A stretch of 13,589 bases of DNA from Deltaproteobacteria bacterium (GTDB taxonomy: Bacteria; Desulfobacterota; Desulfarculia; Adiutricales; Adiutricaceae), in assembly GCA_031257955.1 (NCBI GenBank), contig JAIRNQ010000334.1, positions 1 to 13,589 on the forward strand. Reading direction: 5' to 3'. The position numbers and the translations under genes are program-made. Numbering within the stretch: position 1 is the stretch's first letter; the number at the start of each line of letters is the position of its first letter. A model generated the notes under the pieces. That model saw only the letters and a program-made list of their open reading frames with translations, was not told where the DNA came from and did not search any database. Below are positions 1 to 7,368 of this stretch, in pieces.

Positions 1-334
1 AGTTGATGGAGACGAGGAGCGTGCAAGGGACATTGGCTTTGTTGACCATCGAACGGCCCTCAAAAGGCGCGAGGTACAAAGAATCGCTCTCCTTGACCGT
101 CACCTCCTGGTCTTTGGTTTTGATGGTCATTTCGCCGCTGAGGACGTAATAAACCTTTTCCGTGGGGGACTGTTCGTAGTCCCACTCGGCCCCGCCCCCG
201 GGCAGAAAATGAGTCATGCCCACCCAGAATTTGGTTAGGCCCGACTCTTCGGCCCCTTGTAGCCTTAGGGAGATAGCCCCGAAATGGACCGGTGGGTCGT
301 AGGGCTTGACCTCGGAAAGGTGTCTGACTTTCAT
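1..334 (-). CDS. Cupin-fold protein, 3' end cut off by window edge
   Basis: This - strand gene reads outward through the left edge, so only the first 111 residues are visible. The start at 334 is set by a good ribosome binding site (AAGGAG at 342-347, 7-nt spacing). The fold is suggested by the cupin signature region around residues 46-69, ending in EKVYYVLSGEM, and by a second motif around residues 83-100 (DSLYLAP, then N residues). The two metal-binding histidines of the classical motif 1 (HxH) are not there: the stretch before EKVYYVLSG reads GGGAEWDYEQSPT. The motif 2 histidine position carries serine. The protein may therefore bind no metal, or use other ligands. It is divergent from the transhydroxylase genes with an 800-base shared spacer, so a role in aromatic degradation or its regulation is possible but unproven. 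The substrate is unknown. Confidence 0.75.
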   Translation of the reverse strand, partial: MKVRHLSEVKPYDPPVHFGAISLRLQGAEESGLTKFWVGMTHFLPGGGAEWDYEQSPTEKVYYVLSGEMTIKTKDQEVTVKESDSLYLAPFEGRSMVNKANVPCTLLVSIN

Positions 335-645
335 ACTGTCACTCCTTATAAGTGGTGATGGACTTCGCCGGCGGCGGCCTTCTAATCTAAACCCATGGCC
401 ACTTTCCAATGACCATCGGACACGTTTGTTTTGAGTGCCTTATATATAGACTCTCTTGGATTGGTTCTTGGTTCCTGTCTTTGGAAAGTTGCCTTTCAAA
501 AACTGTACCACATGCCATCGGACGGACCTGGAGCTTCGGAATATGGGGACTAAGGTCGTGAATTTTAACAAAAAGGTTGTTTTAGACCTAAGCTAGGCCA
601 GAGGAGACGGGAAACGGTTTGACCGCTTGGCTGTCTCCATTTGTC

Positions 646-684
646 CGAAAACAATACAGTGGCTACGCCCGAAATTTGTTTTCG
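646..684. promoter_or_regulatory. 9-bp inverted repeat, candidate enhancer (UAS) upstream of athL
   Basis: CGAAAACAA (646-654) and TTGTTTTCG (676-684) are perfect inverted copies separated by 21 nt, so the half-site centres are 30 bp apart, about three DNA turns. The centre lies about 90 bp before the start point predicted for the sigma-54-like promoter at 728-745, the usual position for an enhancer-binding activator. The regulator is unknown; binding is inferred from geometry only. Confidence 0.4.
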
Positions 685-727
685 TCTTAAAATAAAACGA
701 CCATAGGCCGATTATCGGTATTTTAGG

Positions 728-745
728 GTGGCTCGATTTTTGCTA
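728..745 (+). promoter_or_regulatory. Sigma-54 (-24/-12) promoter candidate for athLS
   Basis: TGGCTCGATTTTTGCT (729-744) fits the TGGCACG-N4-TTGCW consensus with exact GG-to-GC spacing (GG 730-731, GC 742-743); the only departure is T for A in the -24 box. Transcription would start near 755, giving a leader of about 390 nt before athL. The downstream bases TTGCTATAT also occur in the promoter at 7873-7890. The long leader is the main reason for caution. Confidence 0.5.
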
Positions 746-790
746 TATACAGACGTTAACGGCAAAGCCATATTTGTTCCACGCGGTACG

Positions 791-895
791 CCCGCGGCTT
801 CGCCGCCGCGGGTGATTATAATGGGACTTTTATGGCCAAGCCGCTTTCGTTCCCCGAACCTAGCCCGTGGTTTTGAAGCCGGCGGTCTCGCCGGC
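791..895 (+). other. Structured segment of the athL leader: two GC hairpins
   Basis: Two strong stem-loops lie in the leader: CCCGCGGC/GCCGCGGG (791-798 with 805-812, 6-nt loop) and GCCGGCG/CGCCGGC (878-884 with 889-895, 4-nt loop). A 70-codon open frame runs through here (728-940), but it starts inside the -24 promoter box without a ribosome site and its product is low-complexity, so I read this as untranslated leader. No known riboswitch class was recognised. The hairpins could affect mRNA stability or early termination, but neither is followed by a T-run. Confidence 0.4.
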
Positions 896-1002
896 GGCTT
901 TGAGGCCTCGGGTAAATTTGGTGGGGCGTTTAAGGCTTAACCGCGCTCCTGGCGAATTTGCCCGGGCCGTTGCGCCCTAGGGTGAAAGGCCCAAGGGTGA
1001 AT

Positions 1003-1064
1003 TGGACCCGCGGCCGAGTGGGCCACGGGTTAATGGACCCGGGGCCGAGTGGGTCCTCGGGTGA
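1003..1064. repeat. Two imperfect 31-nt tandem repeats in the athL leader
   Basis: Copies 1003-1033 and 1034-1064 both begin TGGACCCG and share GGCCGAGTGGG; the first 20 positions differ at one base, the rest is more diverged. A shorter related piece (TGGGGCCGCACGGGTAA) follows at about 1066-1082, and weaker related runs precede. GGACCC (1035-1040) can pair with GGGTCC (1051-1056). They lie just before the athL start region. Confidence 0.55.
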
Positions 1065-1148
1065 GTGGGGCCGCACGGGTAAGGCTTAAGCGCTTTGGAT
1101 TTGGATGAAGGGGCCTTCGCTTCGATGGAGGCTAGAATTGGAGTGTGT

Positions 1149-4100
1149 ATGTTTAGCCCTATAAAAACGCTTATGGGCGTTATCGCCGCCCCCGTTTTCA
1201 GCCCGGCGCTCGCCTTTAGAAATATAACCGCCGCCATCAAGTCCAAGGCCGCCCTGTTTAGCTTGGCTAGGGTGTTTAGGATGACGGCCAACAGATATCC
1301 CAAGTATCAAGAACTTTTGGCCAGCGTGGACTTTACCGTTCAGCTAAAAATCCGCGACGGCTCTTACGGCCGGTGGTACAAATTCGTTGGGGGTCGGGTC
1401 GAGACCGGGACCAACCTGCTGCTTCACCCCGAAGTGAACATGACCTTCGAGAGCCCGCTGGACATGGCCAACACCTTGGATCCTTTTCGGGACCGCCTAA
1501 CCGTCATATCGGCCCTGAAGACCGCCCGGACCTTGGCCATTGGTGAAGAGAAATACATCGTCCAGTTCGTCAGGATCTTAAACGGGGCCATGGATAGTTG
1601 GATCGAATACGGTACCCCCATGCCCGACGGGACGACCAGATACACCAGCAACTCCAACGGGGGCCCGCTTTTCGTCTATGTCAAAGACGACAAGATCATC
1701 CGGATCACCCCGATGGAACTGGGCGACGACGACCCCGACCCCTGGACCATTGAGGCTAGGGGACGCAAGTTAACCCCGCCGAAAAAAACCACGGTCAACC
1801 CCTTCGCCGCCTGTATCAAATCGACAATTTATTCCAAAGATCGTCTGCTGTACCCAATGAAACGGGTGGACTTCGATCCCAAAGGCGAGCGCAATCCCCA
1901 AAACCGCGGAAAGTCAGGCTATGAACGAATTTCCTGGGACGAGGCCATAGACATAGTTTCCGGGGAGATCTTGCGAGTCAAGCAGGAGCACGGTCCCGGG
2001 GCCATCATGAACGGCTCGGGCTCGCACCATTTATGGGGCAATCTCGGCTACTGGCTCTCGGCCCGAAGGCGTTTCTTTAACATCATCGGGACCACCTACA
2101 TCGACCATAACCCCGACAGCTGGGAGGGTTGGTACTGGGGGGCGGTCCACCACTGGGGCAAGACCATGCGCCTGGGCGGATCCGATCAGTTCTCCACCGT
2201 CGAGGACGCCTTGAAGCATACCGACATGATCGTCTTTTGGTCGAGCGATCCGGAGTGTACCAGCGGCGTTTATGGGGCCCAGGAGGGTACCATCAGGCGC
2301 TTATGGGCCAAGGAGATTGGAATCAAGTTCGTTCACATCGATCCCTTCTACAACCACACCGCCGGCATGCTGGGCGGCAAGTGGTTTGCCCCCCGACCGG
2401 GCACGGAAGCGGCCCTGGCTCATGCCATAGCTTACGTGTGGATCACCGAAGGCTTATACGATAAGGAGTTTGTGGCCAACCGAACCGTTGGTTTCGATGA
2501 GTGGAAGGCTTACGTGCTGGGCGAGGAAGACGGCGTCCCCAAGACCCCGGAGTGGCAAGAGGCCGAATCGACCATCCCGGCCCGGGAAGTACGGGCCCTG
2601 GCCCGCTACTGGGGCACCCACCCGACCTATCTGGGGGCCGGCGGCATCCCGGGCTTCGGCTCGGCCTGTCGGGCGGCCACCGGCGTCGAGTGGGCCAGAT
2701 CCATGGTGTATTTGATCGCCATGCAGGGCATAGGCAAACCCGGCGTGAACATGGGCAACCTTCAGAAAGGCGCGCCCATCGACAGCCGATTTTTCTTCCC
2801 CGGCTACGCCGAAGGGGGCCTCTCCGGCGATCTGGCCGGGACGGCCTTGGCCGTCAACATGTATCAGCGCATGCCCCAGGTCTTGACCATGAACACCGTG
2901 GCCCAGCAAGTCCCCAGGCTGCTGATTCCCGAGGCCATCATGAACGGCGAGGCGGTGGGCTGGACCAACGATTCGGCCACCATTGAAGGCCAGTTCCGGC
3001 CCAAGCCCTATCCCATGCCCGGTTACTCTAAAGTCAAGCTGTATTATAAGTACGGCGGCTCCCACTTTGGGACCATGACCGAGACCAACCGCTACGCCCG
3101 CATGTATAAAACCCCGGATCTCGAGTTCGTGGTTAACCAATCCATTTGGTTTGAGGGCGAGGCCAAGTTCGCCGACGTCATCCTCCCGGCCTGCACGAAT
3201 TTTGAGCGCTTTGACATCGGCGAGTTCGCCAACTGCGGCGGTTACATCGGCTTCGCCCACAGCCAGGTCAACCACCGGGTCATTACCATGCAGCATAAAT
3301 GCATCGAGCCCTTGGGGGAATCCAAAAGCGACATCGAGATCTTCTCCCTCTTGGCCGAACGGCTCAATCTGGGCGCTTATTTTTCCGAGTCCTCCTCCGA
3401 GCTGGATTGGTGCCGGCGGCTCTTTGAGGCCACCGACATGACCAACTATATTTCCTGGAACCAGTTTCTCAAGAAGGGCTATTTCGTGGTTCCCCCGACC
3501 AAGCCCGAAACCCGCGATCCCGTCTCTTGGCGCTGGTTTTATGAGGGCCGCCGTAACGATCTTCCGGAAAACGATCCCCTGCCTTCCGACGAGAGCGGCG
3601 GCTTCAAAACCGGCCTCCAGACTCAGAGCGGGAAGATCGAGTTCGTCAGCTCCAGCCTGAAACGCTTTGATCCCCACGATCCCGAACGGCCCGTGATGAG
3701 CCGCTACATCCACTCCTGGGAAGGCCACCACTCGGAGCTTTACCAAAAATATCCCTTGCAGCTAATCTCCCCCCACAACCGCTACAGCTTCCACACCATG
3801 GCTGACGGCAAAGACAGCCACACCTGCGACGTGGACGAACACCGCCAGCTCGTGGATGGCTGGTACTACTGGGTGGTCCGCCTAAACCCGGCCGACGCCG
3901 CGCCCAGGGGTATTTCCGAAGGCGACTTGGTTGAGCTCTATAACGATCGCGGCTCGGTCATATGCGTTACCCGCCTAACCGAGCGGGTCCCCAAGGGCAC
4001 CGTCCATTCTTATGAGTCCTCGGCCGTATACGACCCCATTGGCGAGCCCGGCGAGAGCCCGGACCGGGGCGGCTGCGTCAACATCCTTACGCCATCACGG

Positions 4101-4205
4101 CCCATCGTCAAGCGCAGCCACTCGATCGCCTGTAATTCTTGCTTAATCGAGATCCGCCCGTGGAAAACTTCAATAACGCCCGATCGGACGACACAAGCCC
4201 TATAA
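1149..4205 (+). CDS. athL: Pyrogallol:phloroglucinol hydroxytransferase (transhydroxylase), large molybdenum subunit, with SCP2-like N-terminal extension
   Basis: Catalytic subunit of the bis-MGD molybdenum enzyme that converts pyrogallol to phloroglucinol using a tetrahydroxybenzene co-substrate. From about residue 165 on, the protein follows the P. acidigallici large subunit (about 875 aa) closely, as I recall that sequence. Active-site residues are present: SHH (H293/H294, equivalent to His144), GY301, NPDSWEGW with Asp323 and the Mo-ligand Ser324 (equivalent to 174/175), and FPGY553 (Tyr404). No N-terminal iron-sulfur motif is seen, as in the family, and no Tat signal, so it should be cytoplasmic. 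Residues about 50-147 form an extra domain resembling an SCP2 fold, preceded by about 45 hydrophobic/basic residues. Start 1149 has GGAG 5 nt upstream (1140-1143); in-frame alternatives are TTG 1095, ATG 1125 and ATG 1281. Length from 1149 is 1018 aa. athS follows after 100 nt. Confidence is high for function, moderate for the start. Confidence 0.93.
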   Translation: MFSPIKTLMGVIAAPVFSPALAFRNITAAIKSKAALFSLARVFRMTANRYPKYQELLASVDFTVQLKIRDGSYGRWYKFVGGRVETGTNLLLHPEVNMTFESPLDMANTLDPFRDRLTVISALKTARTLAIGEEKYIVQFVRILNGAMDSWIEYGTPMPDGTTRYTSNSNGGPLFVYVKDDKIIRITPMELGDDDPDPWTIEARGRKLTPPKKTTVNPFAACIKSTIYSKDRLLYPMKRVDFDPKGERNPQNRGKSGYERISWDEAIDIVSGEILRVKQEHGPGAIMNGSGSHHLWGNLGYWLSARRRFFNIIGTTYIDHNPDSWEGWYWGAVHHWGKTMRLGGSDQFSTVEDALKHTDMIVFWSSDPECTSGVYGAQEGTIRRLWAKEIGIKFVHIDPFYNHTAGMLGGKWFAPRPGTEAALAHAIAYVWITEGLYDKEFVANRTVGFDEWKAYVLGEEDGVPKTPEWQEAESTIPAREVRALARYWGTHPTYLGAGGIPGFGSACRAATGVEWARSMVYLIAMQGIGKPGVNMGNLQKGAPIDSRFFFPGYAEGGLSGDLAGTALAVNMYQRMPQVLTMNTVAQQVPRLLIPEAIMNGEAVGWTNDSATIEGQFRPKPYPMPGYSKVKLYYKYGGSHFGTMTETNRYARMYKTPDLEFVVNQSIWFEGEAKFADVILPACTNFERFDIGEFANCGGYIGFAHSQVNHRVITMQHKCIEPLGESKSDIEIFSLLAERLNLGAYFSESSSELDWCRRLFEATDMTNYISWNQFLKKGYFVVPPTKPETRDPVSWRWFYEGRRNDLPENDPLPSDESGGFKTGLQTQSGKIEFVSSSLKRFDPHDPERPVMSRYIHSWEGHHSELYQKYPLQLISPHNRYSFHTMADGKDSHTCDVDEHRQLVDGWYYWVVRLNPADAAPRGISEGDLVELYNDRGSVICVTRLTERVPKGTVHSYESSAVYDPIGEPGESPDRGGCVNILTPSRPIVKRSHSIACNSCLIEIRPWKTSITPDRTTQAL

Positions 4206-4222
4206 CGCCCCCACGGCCAAGT

Positions 4223-4265
4223 CCTCCCGGTCGCGACCCGCCCGGGAGGCCTTTACCGAAAGGCC
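4223..4265 (+). other. Two stem-loops between athL and athS
   Basis: CCTCCCGG (4223-4230) pairs with CCGGGAGG (4242-4249), and GGCCTTT (4248-4254) pairs with AAAGGCC (4259-4265); the two share two bases, so they may be alternatives. Neither has a T-run, so they are more likely processing or stability elements in one athLS message than full terminators. Confidence 0.45.
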
Positions 4266-4305
4266 CAAACCGTCCCCGCGGGCGACTTAGACAAGGTTTA
4301 ACATC

Positions 4306-5145
4306 ATGAGCAAATGGAACATAGTCATAGACGTGGAGCGCTGCACCTACTGCAACAACTGCTTCCTGACCGTCAAAGACGAATACTGCGACAACGAGTT
4401 TCCCGGCTATAGCTTGCCGCAACCCTGGCACGGCCACCGCTGGATCGACATAAAAAAACGTGAGAGGGGCTCAGGTTCCTTAATCGACGTGGCTTATCTG
4501 CCTACCACCTGCAATCAATGCGACAACGCTCCCTGCGTGGCCAAAGGCGGGGGGGCGGTCGTCAAACGCCCGGACGGCATAGTTCTAATCGATCCCACGC
4601 TGGCCAAGGGGAAAAAGGAGATCGTCGACACTTGCCCTTACGGCCATATCTGGTGGAACCCCGAGTACGAAGTGCCCCAAAAATGGTCCTGGGACGCACA
4701 CCTTTTAGACAACGGTTGGAAAAATCCCCGCCCGGTAACCGCTTGCGGCTCTTACGCCTTTAAGGCCTTCAAATTAACCGACGAGAAAATGGCCGAGAAG
4801 GTCCGCGAGGAAAAACTGGAGGTCCTAAAGCCGCAACTAAACACCAAACCCCGCCTCTACTACAAAAACCTCTACCGCTTCTCCCGGGAACACTTGGCCG
4901 GATCCGTCGCCTATCACCTATCCGACGGTCGGGAGGAATGCGCCGAAGGGGCCGAGGTTAAACTGCTCGACCAAGATTCTCTCGTCTCTAGCCAAACCAC
5001 GGACATCTTTGGCGATTTCAAGTTTGACGATCTCCCCGCCAATTCCGGCCCCTATAACCTGGAGATCAACTTCCGCGACAAAACCCTGACGGAAGTGATT
5101 AAGCTGGGCCTTAGCGAGAATATCGGCGTAAGGTTCATCGATTAA
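4306..5145 (+). CDS. athS: Pyrogallol:phloroglucinol hydroxytransferase, small iron-sulfur subunit, one cluster apparently lost
   Basis: Electron-transfer subunit of the DMSO-reductase B type, partner of AthL. At 279 aa it matches the P. acidigallici subunit (about 274 aa), including HGHRW, RRERG-like, NAPCVAKG, DGIVLIDP, DTCPYG and TKPRLYYKNLYRF stretches. Cysteines for two clusters remain: C13, C16, C19 with C147, and C69, C72, C77 with C110. The four ligands expected for the third cluster are absent: V23, W127, D130 and a non-cysteine around P143. Residues about 198-279 form the C-terminal beta-barrel (transthyretin/Cna-B-like) found in this subunit. The ribosome site is AAGG (4293-4296), 9 nt before ATG. 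C28 and C217 are extra cysteines not at family ligand positions. The reading frame is intact, so this is a change in the protein rather than a broken gene. Confidence 0.92.
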   Translation: MSKWNIVIDVERCTYCNNCFLTVKDEYCDNEFPGYSLPQPWHGHRWIDIKKRERGSGSLIDVAYLPTTCNQCDNAPCVAKGGGAVVKRPDGIVLIDPTLAKGKKEIVDTCPYGHIWWNPEYEVPQKWSWDAHLLDNGWKNPRPVTACGSYAFKAFKLTDEKMAEKVREEKLEVLKPQLNTKPRLYYKNLYRFSREHLAGSVAYHLSDGREECAEGAEVKLLDQDSLVSSQTTDIFGDFKFDDLPANSGPYNLEINFRDKTLTEVIKLGLSENIGVRFID

Positions 5146-5676
5146 ACCACCTCCCCGCGGCGTCTTTCCCCCCAGAAGCGCCAACGATTGTGCCCATTCC
5201 AGCCACCGACTAACTCCCCGGTACCGGGCACTAACCTGCCCGGTACCGGAGGCTTCGCCCCGAAAGCCGCCCCAATTCTGGCCGCTATGGCCAACTATTA
5301 TTTAGCCGCCCTCCCCTTCCCGCCCGGAGCGAAGCCCGCCGGCCTTCGTTCCGCGGGCCTTATCGACCTTGACAAAATCGCCCCACCCGTGCAAAATAAT
5401 GACTAAGCCCTGGACATAGCTATCAAGAATATTCATGATTGTTGAGGCCTCGGCCTAGCCGCCCTTTGGCTTTGGGACATGGCCCTATTAGCGCTTATTT
5501 ATTGCCATTAAGCCCTTTAAAATTCCCTTCGGGACCAGAGCCCTCCCACCGGATGGCTAAACAGTTTTTTAGACATGGTCCCTCGTAATTATCTAAGGGT
5601 CTCCCAAAGACGCCTTTTGTTTTTTGACGGCCCTCGGGGTTATTGAAGGCCCTTTGGGGCCTTGTTTGGTATTGAC
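5146..5676 (+). other. Spacer between athS and moaA, hairpin-rich
   Basis: No convincing gene. A 72-codon frame (5188-5406, GTG start, no ribosome site) is crossed by two strong hairpins and is proline/alanine-rich, so I left it out. A weaker stem CGGAGCGAAG/CTTCGTTCCG (5325-5334 with 5344-5353, one G-U pair) and a stem AAGGCCC/GGGCCTT (5646-5652 with 5657-5663) just before moaA are visible. I looked for a molybdenum cofactor riboswitch and did not recognise its conserved core. No clear promoter was found. Confidence 0.5.
5218..5249. terminator. 13-bp perfect hairpin after athS, possible terminator without T-run
   Basis: CCGGTACCGGGCA (5218-5230) is perfectly complementary to TGCCCGGTACCGG (5237-5249) around a 6-nt loop. 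It lies 73 nt after the athS stop and should be very stable. There is no T-run after it, so intrinsic termination is uncertain; it may instead protect the 3' end of the athLS message. Each arm contains the palindrome CCGGTACCGG. Confidence 0.5.
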
Positions 5677-6630
5677 ATGCTCGATTCGTATGGACGAACC
5701 ATCGATTACGTCAGGTTGTCGATCACCGGTCGGTGTAACCTGCGTTGCGTCTATTGTTACGGGACTGAGGGGCCGCCGCCCGTATCGGGCATGGACTTTG
5801 GGGATATTTCGCGGCTGGGCCGGGTCATGGCCAGTCTGGGGATAAGAAAATTTAAGATTACCGGCGGCGAACCCACTTTGAGGCCCGATTTGCCGGAAAT
5901 CGTCAGGGAATTGAAGGGACTGCCCGGGGTCGATAACGTCACTCTGACCACCAACGGCATCCTTCTGGAGAAACTGGCCGAGCCTTTGGCCGCGGCCGGC
6001 CTCGACTCGATTAACGTCAGTTTGGATTCGCTGGACCCGGCCAAGTACCATTATTACAGCGGATCAGACGTTTTGGGCCAAGTCCTTAAGGGTATCGAGG
6101 CGGCCTATGGGTCGCGCCTTCCTTCGTTAAAGGTTAATTGCGTGCCCCAGGCCCAGACCGGGCAAGAGGATCTCTTGGCCCTGGCCGAGATCGCCAAGGA
6201 TCGCGACATTCACGTCCGCTTCATCGAGCTCATGCCCATTGGTCCCGGCGCCGGCCTAGACCAGCCCATAACCAACGAAGGCTTACGCGAGCTATTGGAA
6301 TCGCGGCTGGGCAAGCTCACCCCGACCGATTGGTCTTTCGGCAACGGACCGGCCACTTATTTTCGGGTACAGGGCTTTAAGGGCCTAATAGGCTTCATTA
6401 GCGCCATGGGTTCCTGTTTCTGCGCCAGCTGCAACCGGATTAGGGTAACGCCTGACGGATACCTTAAGACCTGCCTGCACATGGATAAGGGCCTCCCCTT
6501 GCCCCTTAAGGACGAGGAAGCTTTGAGGGAGACCATCTTGAAGGCGGTGGCCAGTAAACCCAAAAGCCACCTCTTCGGCCAGCAATCGGGCCAAGCCGAC
6601 ACCAGAACCATGAGCCTCATAGGCGGCTAA
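5677..6630 (+). CDS. moaA: GTP 3',8-cyclase MoaA, molybdenum cofactor synthesis
   Basis: Radical-SAM enzyme for the first step of molybdopterin synthesis, GTP to cyclic pyranopterin precursor with MoaC. At 317 aa it has normal family length. The N-terminal SAM cluster is C20-x3-C24-x2-C27, with ITGGEP (61-66) for SAM binding. The second cluster is in FCASCNRIRVTPDG, C249, C252 and C266. The C-terminus ends MSLIGG, the Gly-Gly tail needed for activity. Mild departures are Tyr where MoaA often has Met after the third Cys, ITGGEPT rather than the commoner ITGGEPLL form, and a diverged VPQAQTGQED stretch in place of the usual VxxxGxNxxE. I chose ATG 5677 because MLDSYGRTIDYVRLS is the normal family start; an in-frame TTG at 5662 is possible, and neither has a strong ribosome site. 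It probably supplies cofactor to AthL; the MOSC gene follows 69 nt later. Confidence 0.93.
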   Translation: MLDSYGRTIDYVRLSITGRCNLRCVYCYGTEGPPPVSGMDFGDISRLGRVMASLGIRKFKITGGEPTLRPDLPEIVRELKGLPGVDNVTLTTNGILLEKLAEPLAAAGLDSINVSLDSLDPAKYHYYSGSDVLGQVLKGIEAAYGSRLPSLKVNCVPQAQTGQEDLLALAEIAKDRDIHVRFIELMPIGPGAGLDQPITNEGLRELLESRLGKLTPTDWSFGNGPATYFRVQGFKGLIGFISAMGSCFCASCNRIRVTPDGYLKTCLHMDKGLPLPLKDEEALRETILKAVASKPKSHLFGQQSGQADTRTMSLIGG

Positions 6631-6653
6631 ACTTTTGGCGCCCAACCAAAGCT

Positions 6654-6668
6654 GGCTTGGCCCAAGCC
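6654..6668. repeat. Short palindrome between moaA and the MOSC gene
   Basis: GGCTTGG and CCAAGCC are separated by one base, in the 69-nt gap. It may form a small hairpin or cruciform upstream of the MOSC ribosome site (6684-6690). No function is evident. Confidence 0.4.
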
Positions 6669-6699
6669 GGCCAAGATACAACTCGAAAGGATTGAAGAT

Positions 6700-7203
6700 T
6701 TGGAATCGGACAAGAAAGACCCAGGGATAGACGAAGGCGGGGCAACCCCGGCCGACCCGACCAATTTGGCCGGGACGGTGGTGGCCGTCTGCTTAAGCGT
6801 GGCCAAGGGCACGGGCAAGGTTCCGGTGGAGGAAGGCAAGCTTATCCCCGACTTTGGGCTCGAGGGCGACGCCCACGCCGGCAAGTGGCACCGGCAAGTC
6901 AGCCTCCTTGATTACGGCAAAGTACTGGACTTTAATGAAAAAGGGGCCAAAGTCACCCACGGCGATTTTGGGGAAAATATTTTGCTCACCGGGCTGGATC
7001 TAAAATCCCTCCCCGTGGGCACGAGGCTTAAGGTAGGCCCGGCCACCCTGGAAGTCACCCAAATCGGCAAGGAGTGCCATAGCCATTGCCAGATTTTTCA
7101 TCGGGTCGGCGACTGCATTATGCCCAGGGAAGGCATCTTCGCCAAGGTCCTCTCCGGTGGGGAGATCAAGGCCGGGGATCGGGCCCAAATCCTGACTGGC
7201 TAA
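6700..7203 (+). CDS. MOSC-domain protein, molybdenum cofactor-associated
   Basis: A 167-aa single-domain MOSC protein; this fold binds or modifies molybdenum cofactors, as in Moco sulfurases and the mARC enzymes. Visible family features are GLEGDAHAGKWHRQVSLL (about 53-70), GDFGENIL (88-95), LPVGTRLKVGPATLEVTQIGKECHSHC (104-130) and GDCIMPREGIFAKVLSGG (137-154). Cysteines C126, C130 and C139 are typical of the subgroup found beside or fused to moaA, moaC or mogA in anaerobes. The first 24 residues are acidic and variable. The start is TTG at 6700, supported by GAAAGG about 10 nt upstream. It is very likely in one transcript with moaA, ended by the terminator at 7369-7417. A role in cofactor maturation or delivery to AthL is an inference; no reaction can be assigned. 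Confidence 0.88.
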   Translation: MESDKKDPGIDEGGATPADPTNLAGTVVAVCLSVAKGTGKVPVEEGKLIPDFGLEGDAHAGKWHRQVSLLDYGKVLDFNEKGAKVTHGDFGENILLTGLDLKSLPVGTRLKVGPATLEVTQIGKECHSHCQIFHRVGDCIMPREGIFAKVLSGGEIKAGDRAQILTG

Positions 7204-7368
7204 TCTGCCTGGCCGACTAGTCTGCCTGGGAGACTTGGCAGTCCGGCTAACTTAGCCCGGCTGGCTTCCGCCGGGTGAGATTTTCGAGTCGCGCCTAAGG
7301 CGTTACTTTAGTTTCACGGCTTAAGGGCCCATGAGCGGACACCGTCTTCCCATGAGCCAATTTTGCTG

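Noticed and set aside
728..940. 70-codon + strand open frame in the athL leader
   Set aside because: It starts with GTG inside the -24 promoter box, has no ribosome site, crosses two hairpins and encodes a low-complexity Gly/Phe/Ala product.
1095..1148. Longer athL start at TTG 1095 or ATG 1125
   Set aside because: The sites upstream are poorer (none for 1095, 12-nt spacing for 1125) than the GGAG 5 nt before ATG 1149; the extension shows no family feature. Not fully excluded.
2454..3746. 430-codon - strand open frame inside athL
   Set aside because: It is a shadow of the GC-rich codon pattern of athL, whose active-site residues prove the + strand frame.
5188..5406. 72-codon + strand open frame after athS
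   Set aside because: GTG start without ribosome site, and crossed by two strong hairpins; composition is Pro/Ala-rich and matches nothing known.
5400..5660. Molybdenum cofactor riboswitch before moaA
   Set aside because: I looked for the conserved core and its stems and did not find them; only small isolated hairpins are present. A covariance-model search would decide.
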